Assembly: GCF_021603585.1 (NCBI RefSeq)
Contig: NZ_BQHI01000010.1
Span: 114,205 to 178,204, forward strand
Direction: 5' to 3'
DNA: 64,000 bases
DNA from: Pseudomonas sputi
GTDB taxonomy: Bacteria > Pseudomonadota > Gammaproteobacteria > Pseudomonadales > Pseudomonadaceae
Shown: positions 53,066 to 61,176 of the stretch, piece after piece
How positions within the stretch are numbered: the stretch's first letter is position 1
How the letters are laid out: the number at the start of each line of letters is the position of its first letter
Translations under genes and position numbers: made by a program
The notes under the pieces: generated by a model
Seen by the model: the letters and a program-made list of their open reading frames with translations, nothing else
Database searches by the model: none
What the model was told of the DNA's origin: nothing

Positions 53066-54253
53066 GTGGCTGGTCAAAAGAACATTCCCCGGGTTCCCAA
53101 CCCACCGGCAGGCGACGGGCATCACGTCTCCTACCGCTATATGACGGCTACCGAACTGGCCGGTCAGCAAGACCGACAAGACAAGTACGACGCCATGCTG
53201 GCGAGACAGGACGCCTTCGAACGCAGCCATGAGGTCGCGGCGAACAAGCCTGAGCCGGTGCGCGCCGGCTGCGTGTTCGCCAAGTCTTGCAAGCTGCCGG
53301 ACGCGATCATCGATTACTCAAATCCGTCGGGGATGGTGCCGACTGACAGCCTGAAGGACTACGGCGAGCTGATTTTGCTCGGTGGCCGTCAGGTCGATGA
53401 CAGCGGCGGGGTTGAGCTCAAGAAAATCAGCGGCACTGCCATTCCTGCGGGCCTGGGCAGTTTTGCCCTTGCCGGTGAAGCGTTCAAGGCATTGCCCGCG
53501 ATGGCCTCTGCTGCTGTCGCGACCCCGCTGCTCGGTTTGGTGGCGATGTTCATGCCCTCGAACCTGGGCGACAGCGCGCTCTACACCGAAGACCAGTTGC
53601 TCGCCCTCAAACAGGCCCGAACCCGCGTGCGCTTGCGCGTTGAACAGCAGGCCGACGGGAGCCTCAAGGGTTACGGCTTCTATACCGGCAAGAATCGCGA
53701 TTGGGAGATGGTTGATGTTGTGCAGTTCGCGGCACGCGGTAGCCGGTTTATTGCAGACCTTGGCGAAGGTGTTGAGCTGGTTTGGACGCCAGCTGTAGAC
53801 GGGGCCGACATCCTCGGTATTCCGGCACTGGAGGCTGCTCCGCAGGCACCGCATATCTGGGTGTACCCACCGACGAAAGCGGCGGACGGGATTCTGGTGA
53901 ACCCGGTTTATCCGCCGGAGTATCGGGATTTCATATTGGTTTTCCCGGCGGATTCTGGAGTTCGGCCGCTGTACATTGTTGTCAGCAAACCTGGAGACCA
54001 TAAGTACTACGATGATCCCGAAACGCTTCCTGCGTTCCCCGACACTCAAAGGGTGAAGTCAAAGGCCTCAGTGCGAGGTGGTGGGAAAAGGAGAGCCCGC
54101 TGGCTTGATGGAAAAGGCCGGATATATGAATGGGACTCCAAAACCGGCGCTATAGAGCTGTACGACAAGCTGGGAATTCATTTGGGAGAATTCAATCATT
54201 TGACGGGAGAGCGAACAAAAAAAGCAAAGCCAGGCAGAACGACTCCCCGATAA
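53066..54253 (+). CDS. S-type pyocin-domain protein with colicin E3-like ribonuclease domain
   Basis: This 395-residue protein starts at GTG with gaaaggac upstream. Residues 1-70 are hydrophilic (Tyr-Met-Thr-Ala-Thr-Glu, Gln/Asp-rich). Residues 68-110 contain AGCVFAKSCKLPDAIIDY. Residues 110-310 hold the pyocin S domain typical of fluorescent pseudomonads (GLGSFALAGEAF, then RTRVRLRVEQQADGSLKGYG and WVYPPTKAADGILVNPVYPP). The C-terminal 70 residues resemble the 16S rRNase domain of colicin E3 (KRRARWLDGKGRIYEWDS, then HLGEFNHLTGE). Colicin E3 D510 and E517 match D357 and E364, but H513 aligns with T360. There is no receptor-binding colicin N-domain, so the secretion route is unclear. The nuclease end is visibly AT-richer. 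Confidence 0.82.
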   Translation: MAGQKNIPRVPNPPAGDGHHVSYRYMTATELAGQQDRQDKYDAMLARQDAFERSHEVAANKPEPVRAGCVFAKSCKLPDAIIDYSNPSGMVPTDSLKDYGELILLGGRQVDDSGGVELKKISGTAIPAGLGSFALAGEAFKALPAMASAAVATPLLGLVAMFMPSNLGDSALYTEDQLLALKQARTRVRLRVEQQADGSLKGYGFYTGKNRDWEMVDVVQFAARGSRFIADLGEGVELVWTPAVDGADILGIPALEAAPQAPHIWVYPPTKAADGILVNPVYPPEYRDFILVFPADSGVRPLYIVVSKPGDHKYYDDPETLPAFPDTQRVKSKASVRGGGKRRARWLDGKGRIYEWDSKTGAIELYDKLGIHLGEFNHLTGERTKKAKPGRTTPR

Positions 54254-54271
54254 CTCACTAAAGAGAGAAAG

Positions 54272-54523
54272 ATGCGCTATTTATCGATCACCGGATTTTT
54301 CCCGGATGAGAAACAGGATGACTCATTGCAATTCGAGCTCAAGGTAAAAGATTACGAACTGAGCCAAGCATTAGCGCAAATCACTGAATCCAAAACTCTT
54401 GAGGAAGTTGAACCAGGAGAGCTGGAGATGACTGAAAGTCAGGTCAGGCAGGCGTCAGAGCTTTTGAAAGTCGACTTTCCGAAAGGTCTGGAATATTTCA
54501 TTGGCACTCGGGCGGGCTCGTAA
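54272..54523 (+). CDS. Probable immunity protein for the E3-like nuclease
   Basis: This 83-residue acidic protein starts 18 bases after the toxin stop with agagagaaag as ribosome site. The length is the same as the colicin E3 immunity protein (84), and the net negative charge fits binding of a basic nuclease. The sequence MRYLSITGFFPDEKQDDSLQ is not recognisably ImmE3, so it is probably a different immunity family. It shares the low GC of the toxin's C-terminal end, which suggests that the two came in together. Confidence 0.7.
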   Translation: MRYLSITGFFPDEKQDDSLQFELKVKDYELSQALAQITESKTLEEVEPGELEMTESQVRQASELLKVDFPKGLEYFIGTRAGS

Positions 54524-54534
54524 ACAACCAATAA

Positions 54535-54570
54535 AAAACCCCGACCAGTCACCTGATCGGGGTTTTCTTT
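54535..54570 (+). terminator. Terminator after the toxin-immunity pair
   Basis: A 14-bp stem with one mismatch (aaaaccccgaccag / ctgatcggggtttt), a 4-base loop and a ctttt tail lie 12 bases after the immunity stop. The A and T borders make it usable from both sides, including for the convergent lipoprotein gene. Confidence 0.9.
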
Positions 54571-54586
54571 TACCGCTTGTTTGCGC

Positions 54587-55051
54587 TTAGTGCGAAACGC
54601 GGCTGGTCCCGCCAACGGTGGAAATCCGTACCCGCTCACCCACGCGGAACACTTCATTCTCCTGCACTTGCTGCACATAGGCACGCATGCTGCCGTCGTC
54701 TTCACGCACGGTGATTTCAACACCCTGAGTGCGAGTCAGGCCTTCTTCAGTGGCCGAACCGATCAGGCCGCCGGCCACGGCACCGATAACGGCTGCCACA
54801 ATGCTGCCTTTGCCGCCGCCGATGGCACTGCCGCCAACACCGCCAACCACTGCACCGGCAGCGCCGCCGATCGGGGTCTTGGTGCCTTCGATTTTCACCG
54901 GACGCAGGGATTCGATCGTGCCCATGCGAATCGTCTGCACGCGACGCGCTTCGTCACGGGAGTAGGAGTCACCGGTCAGGCTCGACTGGCAGCCGGTCAG
55001 CAACATCGCCATCGTGGAAAAGGAAGCAACCAGCAGAACAGACTTACGCAT
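54587..55051 (-). CDS. Glycine-zipper outer-membrane lipoprotein (SlyB-like)
   Basis: This 154-residue protein begins MRKSVLLVASFSTMAMLLTG with lipobox LLTGC, then a Ser/Arg-rich linker. A glycine-zipper double membrane-spanning stretch follows (about residues 60-105: GGAAGAVVGGVGG, AVIGAVAGGLIG) and then a beta-rich C-terminal part (VEITVREDDGSMRAYVQQVQ). It matches the SlyB/17-kDa antigen family, which stabilises the outer membrane, often under PhoP control. The start at 55051 has ggagtt upstream. Gene order with pdxH and the OmpA-like gene recalls the P. aeruginosa chromosome. Confidence 0.85.
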   Translation of the reverse strand: MRKSVLLVASFSTMAMLLTGCQSSLTGDSYSRDEARRVQTIRMGTIESLRPVKIEGTKTPIGGAAGAVVGGVGGSAIGGGKGSIVAAVIGAVAGGLIGSATEEGLTRTQGVEITVREDDGSMRAYVQQVQENEVFRVGERVRISTVGGTSRVSH

Positions 55052-55217
55052 AGCATCAACTCCAAAGGACAGGTATTCATTAAACTCCGCAGCTTGACGC
55101 CTGTCACGGCGTCGCCCGGATAAAATTGCTTTCATTCAGGCCCGGTACAGGCGCCCGCGAACTCACCCAACAGTAGCGCCAAATTCCGTTTCCTGCGCCG
55201 TCGACCCAAGGATTTCC

Positions 55218-55454
55218 ATGGATTACTTCATCATTGTCGTCACCACTGCCGCCGGTCTGTACTTCCACGGGTGGCTGTATGTACGGATCAAACGCTGGAT
55301 GGATCGCGACCTTGCCTTGTCACTGGCGGGCAAGGATGAAGACAAACGTGCCTTCATGCTCGAACGGCTGAAGCAGGCTCATTCGCAAAAGATCAAGCGC
55401 CGGGACCTGCCGAAATGGCTCGAAGCCGCTGCGGCAGGCTATCCCGCTCGGTAG
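55218..55454 (+). CDS. Small conserved protein with one N-terminal membrane helix
   Basis: This 78-residue protein begins MDYFIIVVTTAAGLYFHGWL, a hydrophobic anchor, and continues with a basic, Arg/Lys-rich helix (VRIKRWMDRDLAL, then KRAFMLERLKQAHSQKIKRR). There is no cleavage site, so it probably remains membrane-anchored with the charged part in the cytoplasm. I recall a homologue next to pdxH in other pseudomonads but no function. It ends 5 bases before the pdxH stop on the other strand. Confidence 0.7.
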   Translation: MDYFIIVVTTAAGLYFHGWLYVRIKRWMDRDLALSLAGKDEDKRAFMLERLKQAHSQKIKRRDLPKWLEAAAAGYPAR

Positions 55455-55459
55455 ACTGC

Positions 55460-56107
55460 TTAAGGTGCCAGACGTTCAAGAATCCAGCCGGCGCCCTGCA
55501 CACGGTAGTTGAGGCGATCGTGCAGACGGCTCGCGCGGCCCTGCCAGAACTCGATGCGCTCGGGGAGCAAGCGGTAGCCGCCCCAGTGCTCCGGGCAGTG
55601 TGGCTGAGTGTCGGTGAAGCGCTGTTCGGTCGCCTTGAGCAAATCTTCCAGTTCACCCCGGCCGTTGATCACCCGGCTCTGCGGTGAAGCCCAGGCGCCG
55701 AGTCGGCTGCCCAGCGGTCGCACCTGATAGTACGCATCCGACTCTTCAGGCGTGACCTTCACCACCCGACCTTCGATGCGCACCTGGCGCTCAAGGGTCG
55801 GCCAGAAGAATGTCATGGCGGCAAACGGGTTCGCCGCCAGATGCTGGCCCTTGGCACTTTCGTAGTTGGTGAAGAAGGTGAAGCCCTGCTCGTCCAGGCC
55901 CTTGAGCAGCAGAATGCGGCAATGCGGACGGCCGTCCGCATCCACCGTGGCCAGGGTCATCGCGTTGGCTTCCACCGGCGCCTGTTCGGTTTTCACCGCT
56001 TCGGCGAACCACTGGTGAAACAACGCAAAGGGCTCGGCCGGGGCTTGCGCCTCGGTCAGGCCATCCCGGGTGTAATCACGACGCATATCTGCCAGAGACT
56101 GGGTCAC
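55460..56107 (-). CDS. pdxH: Pyridoxamine 5'-phosphate oxidase
   Basis: This 215-residue FMN enzyme oxidises pyridoxine or pyridoxamine 5'-phosphate to pyridoxal 5'-phosphate. Diagnostic segments are [38 protein letters not shown] split here by pieces ([26 protein letters not shown]), [12 protein letters not shown], and the C-terminal [16 protein letters not shown], then RLHDRLNYR that binds substrate. Length and all motifs match E. coli PdxH. It lies 24 bases after the OmpA-like gene on the same strand. Confidence 0.96.
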   Translation of the reverse strand: MTQSLADMRRDYTRDGLTEAQAPAEPFALFHQWFAEAVKTEQAPVEANAMTLATVDADGRPHCRILLLKGLDEQGFTFFTNYESAKGQHLAANPFAAMTFFWPTLERQVRIEGRVVKVTPEESDAYYQVRPLGSRLGAWASPQSRVINGRGELEDLLKATEQRFTDTQPHCPEHWGGYRLLPERIEFWQGRASRLHDRLNYRVQGAGWILERLAP

Positions 56108-56131
56108 GGCGCATTCCTTTTCGTTAGCGGA

Positions 56132-57235
56132 TCACTTTTTGGTGGTATCGGTCGCAGCGACTTTCTTGTCGGTTGCAGCGGCTTTGGCGGGCGCGGTCTT
56201 TTTCGCCGGAGCTTTGGCCGGGGCCTTCTTCGCTGGAGCCTTGGCAGCGGCTTTCTTGGCCGGGGCCTTCTTGGTGGCCGGTACGGCAGCTTTCTTCGCA
56301 GCCGGCGCCGGGGTCACCGGTTTGGCAGCAGGCTTGACGTCCTGGGCCGCGACCAGGGTCACTGGCTTGGGTGCGGGCATGTTGTATTTGCTCAGCAGCG
56401 CGACCATGGTGTTCTGCGGGGTCACCAGCAGTTCGACACGGCGGTTCAGGGCACGGCCCTCAACGCTGTCGTTGGCTGCACGCGGTGCTTCGGACCCCAT
56501 ACCGCGCAGCATCAACCGATCACGTTGCAGACCGCTGAGACGGAAGATGGCCGCCACAGCCTGGGCGCGTTCCTGGCTCAACTTGACGTTGGCCGGAGCG
56601 GCACCGCTGGTATCGCTGTGACCGAGCACCAGAACGGCGGTTTTCGGATCGGCTTCGAGGATTTTCGCGACGCGGGTGAACGGACCGAGGGTCACCGGCA
56701 GCAACATGGCCGGACGATCCGGGTTGAACGAGCCTTCCACCGGCGCGGTCACGACCAGCACGTTTTCACGGCGCTCGAGTTGCAGGTTGCTGTCCTTGAT
56801 CGCGGTGCGCAGGCGCGGTTCGTAGTCATCCAGCCACGCCTGAGTCACTTTCGGATCGGGCATCGGCACGACTTTGGCCGTGTCCTGCTCCTTGCCGCCG
56901 AACGGCCACCACCATTTGCCGCCCTTGGCGGCCTCGGCCTTGGCGACTTCGACCGGTTTGGCCTCGGTCTTGGCTTCAGCTTTTACTTCAGCCTTGTCAG
57001 CCGAGTCGTCCGAGCCAAACGGCCAGTACCAGGGACTGCTGCTCTCGGCCTTGGCCACAGGGGCCGCAGCGGCCGGTTTCAACGGAGCAGGCGCCGGAGC
57101 CGACTCCTTGGCTGCGACTTTGTCGGAAGAGCCGAACGGCCACCAGCTGCCGCCATCGGCGTCGGTCTTCGGAGTCTGTGCACAACCGGTGATTGCGAAA
57201 CACAGGGCCAGGGCGAGAGTTTGTTTGGACGACAT
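56132..57235 (-). CDS. OmpA-family lipoprotein with WPFG repeats and Lys/Ala-rich tail
   Basis: This 367-residue protein has lipobox AITGC (Cys18). The N-terminal part (20-120) is Ala/Glu/Lys-rich and carries three copies of a Trp-rich motif: WWPFG at 31-35, WYWPFG at 69-74 and WWWPFG at 108-113. An OmpA peptidoglycan-binding domain follows (about 175-290: VLVLGHSDTSGAAPANVKLS, ERAQAV, and NRRVELLV). The last 65 residues are AKKAPAKKAA-type repeats like histone H1 or AlgP. It probably ties the outer membrane to the wall. The role of the WPFG motifs and the basic tail is unknown. Confidence 0.85.
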   Translation of the reverse strand: MSSKQTLALALCFAITGCAQTPKTDADGGSWWPFGSSDKVAAKESAPAPAPLKPAAAAPVAKAESSSPWYWPFGSDDSADKAEVKAEAKTEAKPVEVAKAEAAKGGKWWWPFGGKEQDTAKVVPMPDPKVTQAWLDDYEPRLRTAIKDSNLQLERRENVLVVTAPVEGSFNPDRPAMLLPVTLGPFTRVAKILEADPKTAVLVLGHSDTSGAAPANVKLSQERAQAVAAIFRLSGLQRDRLMLRGMGSEAPRAANDSVEGRALNRRVELLVTPQNTMVALLSKYNMPAPKPVTLVAAQDVKPAAKPVTPAPAAKKAAVPATKKAPAKKAAAKAPAKKAPAKAPAKKTAPAKAAATDKKVAATDTTKK

Positions 57236-57348
57236 TGGAAACCCACAAAAAGAAGTAGTGAACAATCAGAGGACTTTCGCCCGGATAAACAGACGCTTTG
57301 AAACAAAAAACGCCATGAGGTTCCGGCCCTGGAACCCTGGGCGAGGCT

Positions 57349-58500
57349 TTACAGACAAGTGGCAAGCACCCGCGCCAGCTTCTGCGCGCGCGGATCCATC
57401 AAGACGTACGGCCCAAGGGTATTTGTCACAAATCCGAAGGCCACATCATGCTCCGGATCAGCAAAACCGATGGAACCGCCTGCACCCGGATGGCCGAATG
57501 CACGCGGGCCGAGGCCGTAGGTGGCGTTCGGCACGTCGGGTTGATCGAGCATGCAACCAAGACCGAAACGGGTACGGGTCAGCAAGGTCTTGTCCTCGCC
57601 GAGGCTGTGTTCGCGGGTCAGCTCATCAAGCATTTCGCTTTCCAGCAGGCTGCCGTCGAGCAGACCGGCGTAGAACCCGGCCAGACTGCGCGCATTGCCG
57701 TGGCCGTTGGCCGCCGGTTGCTGCATGCGCCGCCATTCCGGTTTGTTGGTGCTGGTGAGCACCGACGGCGGATTGGTGAAGGCCCGGGTGGTCATGGCCG
57801 TCGGCTCGCGCATGGTCACTTGCAGCAGGCGCTGGGCGGCGGCATCGCCGGTGTTGCCCTTGCCACGGGCAATGTGCGCCACGCGATGGAATTCTTCGTC
57901 GGCCAGACCGACATGAAAATCCAGCCCCAGCGGCTTGGCGACCCGCGCCACAATGGATTCCCCCGGCCCACGACCGTCGGCGCGCCGCAGCAATTCGCCG
58001 ATCAGCCAGCCGTAGGTGATCGCGGCGTAGCCGTGACCGGTGCCCGGCGTCCACCACGGAGCTTCGGCTGCAAGGGCATCGACCATGGTTTGCCAGTCAT
58101 ACAGCGCTTCAGGCGCCAGCAATTCGCGCAGGGCCGGCAGACCGGCCTGATGGCAAAGCAGTTGGCGCAGGGTGACGGACTCTTTACCCGCAGCGGCGAA
58201 TTCCGGCCAGTAACGGGCGACCGGCGCATCAAGCTGCAATTTGCCTTCGGCCACCAGTTGCAGCGCGGTGACGGCGGTGAAGGTCTTGGTGCAGGAGAAC
58301 AGGTTGGCAATGGTGTCGCTGTGCCAGGCTTCCGTGCCGTCCTTGTCGGCGGTGCCGGACCAGAGGTCAAGAACGGTTTCTCCGCCGACCCGGATGCACA
58401 ACGCGGCGCCGCGCTCCTGAGGATCGTCGAACAGTGCGGCGAAGGCTTCGCGCACCGCTTCGAATTGAAGCTCGTAATGTCCCTGAATCTGCACCCGCAA
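57349..58500 (-). CDS. Beta-lactamase-fold serine hydrolase (EstB-like esterase)
   Basis: This 383-residue cytoplasmic or exported hydrolase of the class C beta-lactamase/esterase VIII family has its nucleophile in the SxxK motif SCTK (Ser69, Lys72). The Tyr of the YxN-like motif is probably in YAAITYGWLIGE (about residue 160), and the late loop reads FGHPGAGGSIGFADPEHDVAFG. No signal peptide is evident. Family members hydrolyse short-chain esters. It is a single gene, 113 bases upstream of the OmpA-type gene on the same strand. Confidence 0.84.
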   Translation of the reverse strand: MRVQIQGHYELQFEAVREAFAALFDDPQERGAALCIRVGGETVLDLWSGTADKDGTEAWHSDTIANLFSCTKTFTAVTALQLVAEGKLQLDAPVARYWPEFAAAGKESVTLRQLLCHQAGLPALRELLAPEALYDWQTMVDALAAEAPWWTPGTGHGYAAITYGWLIGELLRRADGRGPGESIVARVAKPLGLDFHVGLADEEFHRVAHIARGKGNTGDAAAQRLLQVTMREPTAMTTRAFTNPPSVLTSTNKPEWRRMQQPAANGHGNARSLAGFYAGLLDGSLLESEMLDELTREHSLGEDKTLLTRTRFGLGCMLDQPDVPNATYGLGPRAFGHPGAGGSIGFADPEHDVAFGFVTNTLGPYVLMDPRAQKLARVLATCL

Positions 58501-58600
58501 CTCCCCCGCGAAAACGCTCTACAAAGTGGCCCGCATTGTTCCAGCCCGTGAGGGTTTTGGGAACCGCTGCGGGCCGGGCGGTCTTCAGGTTTCGTATCGA

Positions 58601-61081
58601 TCAGTGACCGTTGCCGGAATGCCCGCCGGAATGGCCTGCGCCCTGCCCCGGGCCTTTGCCGGCATCAGCCTTACGGCCGCCTTCGGCTTCGTGGCCGGTC
58701 TTGTCCGCTGCGGCAGCCGCCTTCTGCGCCTCTTTGCTCAACTGATCGACGGTCGCCAGGTTGCTCTTGCGCACGGCCTCGACAAAACCCTGGAATGGCA
58801 AATCGGTGACACCGACCAGGCCGAAGTGACCATTCTCGCCATCGAGCAGGCGCCCGGTCACCGGTTGATCCAGATACTGGAACCAATGCACGCCGACAAT
58901 CGACGGTTCGCTCAGCGCCTGCCTGAGAAAGTTGGCGTAGGCCGGGCCGCGGTCTTCTTCCTTGCTCAACGGGGTCACGCCGCCCCAGAACGGGCCACGG
59001 TCGGTGGAGCCGAAGTTGAATTCGGTGATCAGCACCGGTTTGTCGAGACTGCGCAGCGCGGCGAAGTCATAACCGTCCTGCGGTTGCAGGGTGTACATGT
59101 TGAAGCTCAGCACGTCGCAATACTGGGCGCAGGACGCCACGGCTTCCGGGGTGCTGGTGGCGAAACGGCCACCGAGCAGCAACTGGTTCGGCGCATGCCA
59201 TTTCAGCGAGTCGGAAATGGTCTTGAAGTAGGTGTCGGCGAAAACCTTCTGGAAGTGTTTGAAGTCAGCTTCGATTTGCGGATGCTCCGGATTCGGCAGC
59301 GGCGCCTCGAACCCAGGATCTTCCATCAATTCCCAGGCGGGCAGATCAATCCCCCAGGCCTTCGACAGCCCCGCCTGATTGCGGTACTTGTCGCGCAATT
59401 GCTTGAGAAACGCGCGTTTGGCCGGGACGTCGGTGGTCATTTTCAAGGTGCCGTAGGCCAGCGCGTAACGGGATTTCGGATCATCGCCGGGGCCGGCCCA
59501 GGCCAGTTCGTTGTCGGCGAAGTAGCCGATCAGCCATGGATCATCGCGATGATCGCGGGCAGCAATCGCCACGGCGCGTTCGGTGGCCATGGCGAAACGT
59601 GGATCGAACGGGTCAGGCATGCCGCCCCACCAGTCGGTACCGGTGCTGATGCTGGTGTAATCGCCGACGATCGACAGCGGCAAGGTGTACGGCAGGCGCT
59701 CGGCGTCACCGAGGACGGGGGCGCTCCAGTTACCGACGGTGTTGAAACCCCAGGCTTGCAGACGATCAAGCGTGTGAGTGGCCCACTTTTGTTCGTCGAC
59801 GGTGTTTTTGCACGGTGTCGCAGCGCTTTGGTCGCTGGTGGCTGCCGACTCGGCGACCCCGGCTTTCGGCTGTTCGGAGGCGGCTACCGGTGCACGGGCG
59901 TTGGTTGCCGCCTCTTCTGCGGCGCCAGCCTTGGCGGCTTCGGCGACACCGGCCTTGTTGCCGCTGTCCGGGGTGCATGGCTCGCCATACAGGCGCTGAA
60001 GGTTGGCGCCATAGAAGTCGTACCAACGCCCGTAGTTGAAGCCACGGCCCTGATCCGCGCCGTTGCCGCCACGGTTGTCACCCTCGCCAAAATGGCTGGC
60101 CAGCGGCTCTTCCGGTTTTGGCAGGGATTCGAACATCCATTCACGGCCGGCCACGTAGGTCTGGTTGACCTCGGGGCTGACGGTGTTCACGCCCAGGGAA
60201 TAGAACGGATGGCCCTCGGGCGTCACCAGATACCAGCGGCCGTCACGCTTTTCGGTACGGAAGAAACCACTGGCCTTGAACGCCGGGCCTTTGCTCCAGC
60301 CACCGAACTTGTCCAGCGAGGACTTTTCGCGCTCGGCCAGCCAGGTGTTCAGTTGTTGCTGTTCTTTGGCGGCGGCGGATTTCAGTTGTTCGTCATTGGC
60401 GACTTTCTCCGGCCACTTGCCGCGGGTCGACTGGCCATAGGCATCCACCAGATGGCCATAGGCGGATTTGATCAATTCGCCCTCGTCCTGCACGCCAAAA
60501 CGCTCGAGCAACAGACTTTGCGCGGCTTTCGGTTGATCCATCGACAGGCTGACCGATACCACCTGGCTGCGATCCAGCTCACCGCTGCTGCTCGCCAGCA
60601 GGACGCGCTGCCCGTCGATCGTCATCGGCATCACCGGCCCGGCCTTCATGCCCTGACTCAGTGGCGAAGTCGGGGTCAACGGCACCAGTAGGGTCTGCGC
60701 CGGACCGGCCGGCAGATCAACGCGACTGACCAGGGTCTTGCCATCGTTGCTCTGGATTTGCACGTAGACGGTCACCGCCCAGTTCATCGCGCTCTGGATG
60801 CGCAGGCTCATCATGCCGGACTGCGACCAGTCCCAGGCGCCAGTCTGCGGGGACAGACGCAAAGTCGGGCGGGCCGTCGGGTTGAACGTCACCCGGCGCA
60901 GCACTTCACCCTCGGGGGTCTGCTCGGCGTTGGCTTGTGGCAAATCGGCGTTTTCGGTCGCCACTTTCACCACATCGGCGGGGCGGACAAAGTTGAACAG
61001 GGTCTGCTGGCCGGCAGGTGCTGCGAATAAAGGTGCAGCGAAAACCAGGGCAAAAACGGCAGGCAACGAACGACGAATCAT
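58601..61081 (-). CDS. Agarase-like glycoside hydrolase, secreted
   Basis: This 826-residue protein has a Sec signal peptide (MIRRSLPAVFALVFAAPLFA-A). An N-terminal beta-rich domain (25-200) precedes a (beta/alpha)8-type catalytic domain of the GH42/GH50-like clan. The acid/base Glu is probably in GYFADNELAWAG and the nucleophile in VLITEFNFGSTDRG. Residues 395-450 form an Ala/Glu/Pro-rich insert not expected in the catalytic fold, and the last 40 residues are Gly/His-rich low complexity. The polysaccharide substrate is unknown; agarases are not typical of soil pseudomonads. The start at 61081 is chosen for the signal peptide. Confidence 0.78.
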   Translation of the reverse strand: MIRRSLPAVFALVFAAPLFAAPAGQQTLFNFVRPADVVKVATENADLPQANAEQTPEGEVLRRVTFNPTARPTLRLSPQTGAWDWSQSGMMSLRIQSAMNWAVTVYVQIQSNDGKTLVSRVDLPAGPAQTLLVPLTPTSPLSQGMKAGPVMPMTIDGQRVLLASSSGELDRSQVVSVSLSMDQPKAAQSLLLERFGVQDEGELIKSAYGHLVDAYGQSTRGKWPEKVANDEQLKSAAAKEQQQLNTWLAEREKSSLDKFGGWSKGPAFKASGFFRTEKRDGRWYLVTPEGHPFYSLGVNTVSPEVNQTYVAGREWMFESLPKPEEPLASHFGEGDNRGGNGADQGRGFNYGRWYDFYGANLQRLYGEPCTPDSGNKAGVAEAAKAGAAEEAATNARAPVAASEQPKAGVAESAATSDQSAATPCKNTVDEQKWATHTLDRLQAWGFNTVGNWSAPVLGDAERLPYTLPLSIVGDYTSISTGTDWWGGMPDPFDPRFAMATERAVAIAARDHRDDPWLIGYFADNELAWAGPGDDPKSRYALAYGTLKMTTDVPAKRAFLKQLRDKYRNQAGLSKAWGIDLPAWELMEDPGFEAPLPNPEHPQIEADFKHFQKVFADTYFKTISDSLKWHAPNQLLLGGRFATSTPEAVASCAQYCDVLSFNMYTLQPQDGYDFAALRSLDKPVLITEFNFGSTDRGPFWGGVTPLSKEEDRGPAYANFLRQALSEPSIVGVHWFQYLDQPVTGRLLDGENGHFGLVGVTDLPFQGFVEAVRKSNLATVDQLSKEAQKAAAAADKTGHEAEGGRKADAGKGPGQGAGHSGGHSGNGH

Positions 61082-61176
61082 GAGAACGGAATTCTCCCTA
61101 ACGACCCGCAAGGGCCAATGGAAAAGCAATGACAGAGAGATAGACAACGCGGCGGGCGAAACGGCCCACCGATGTC

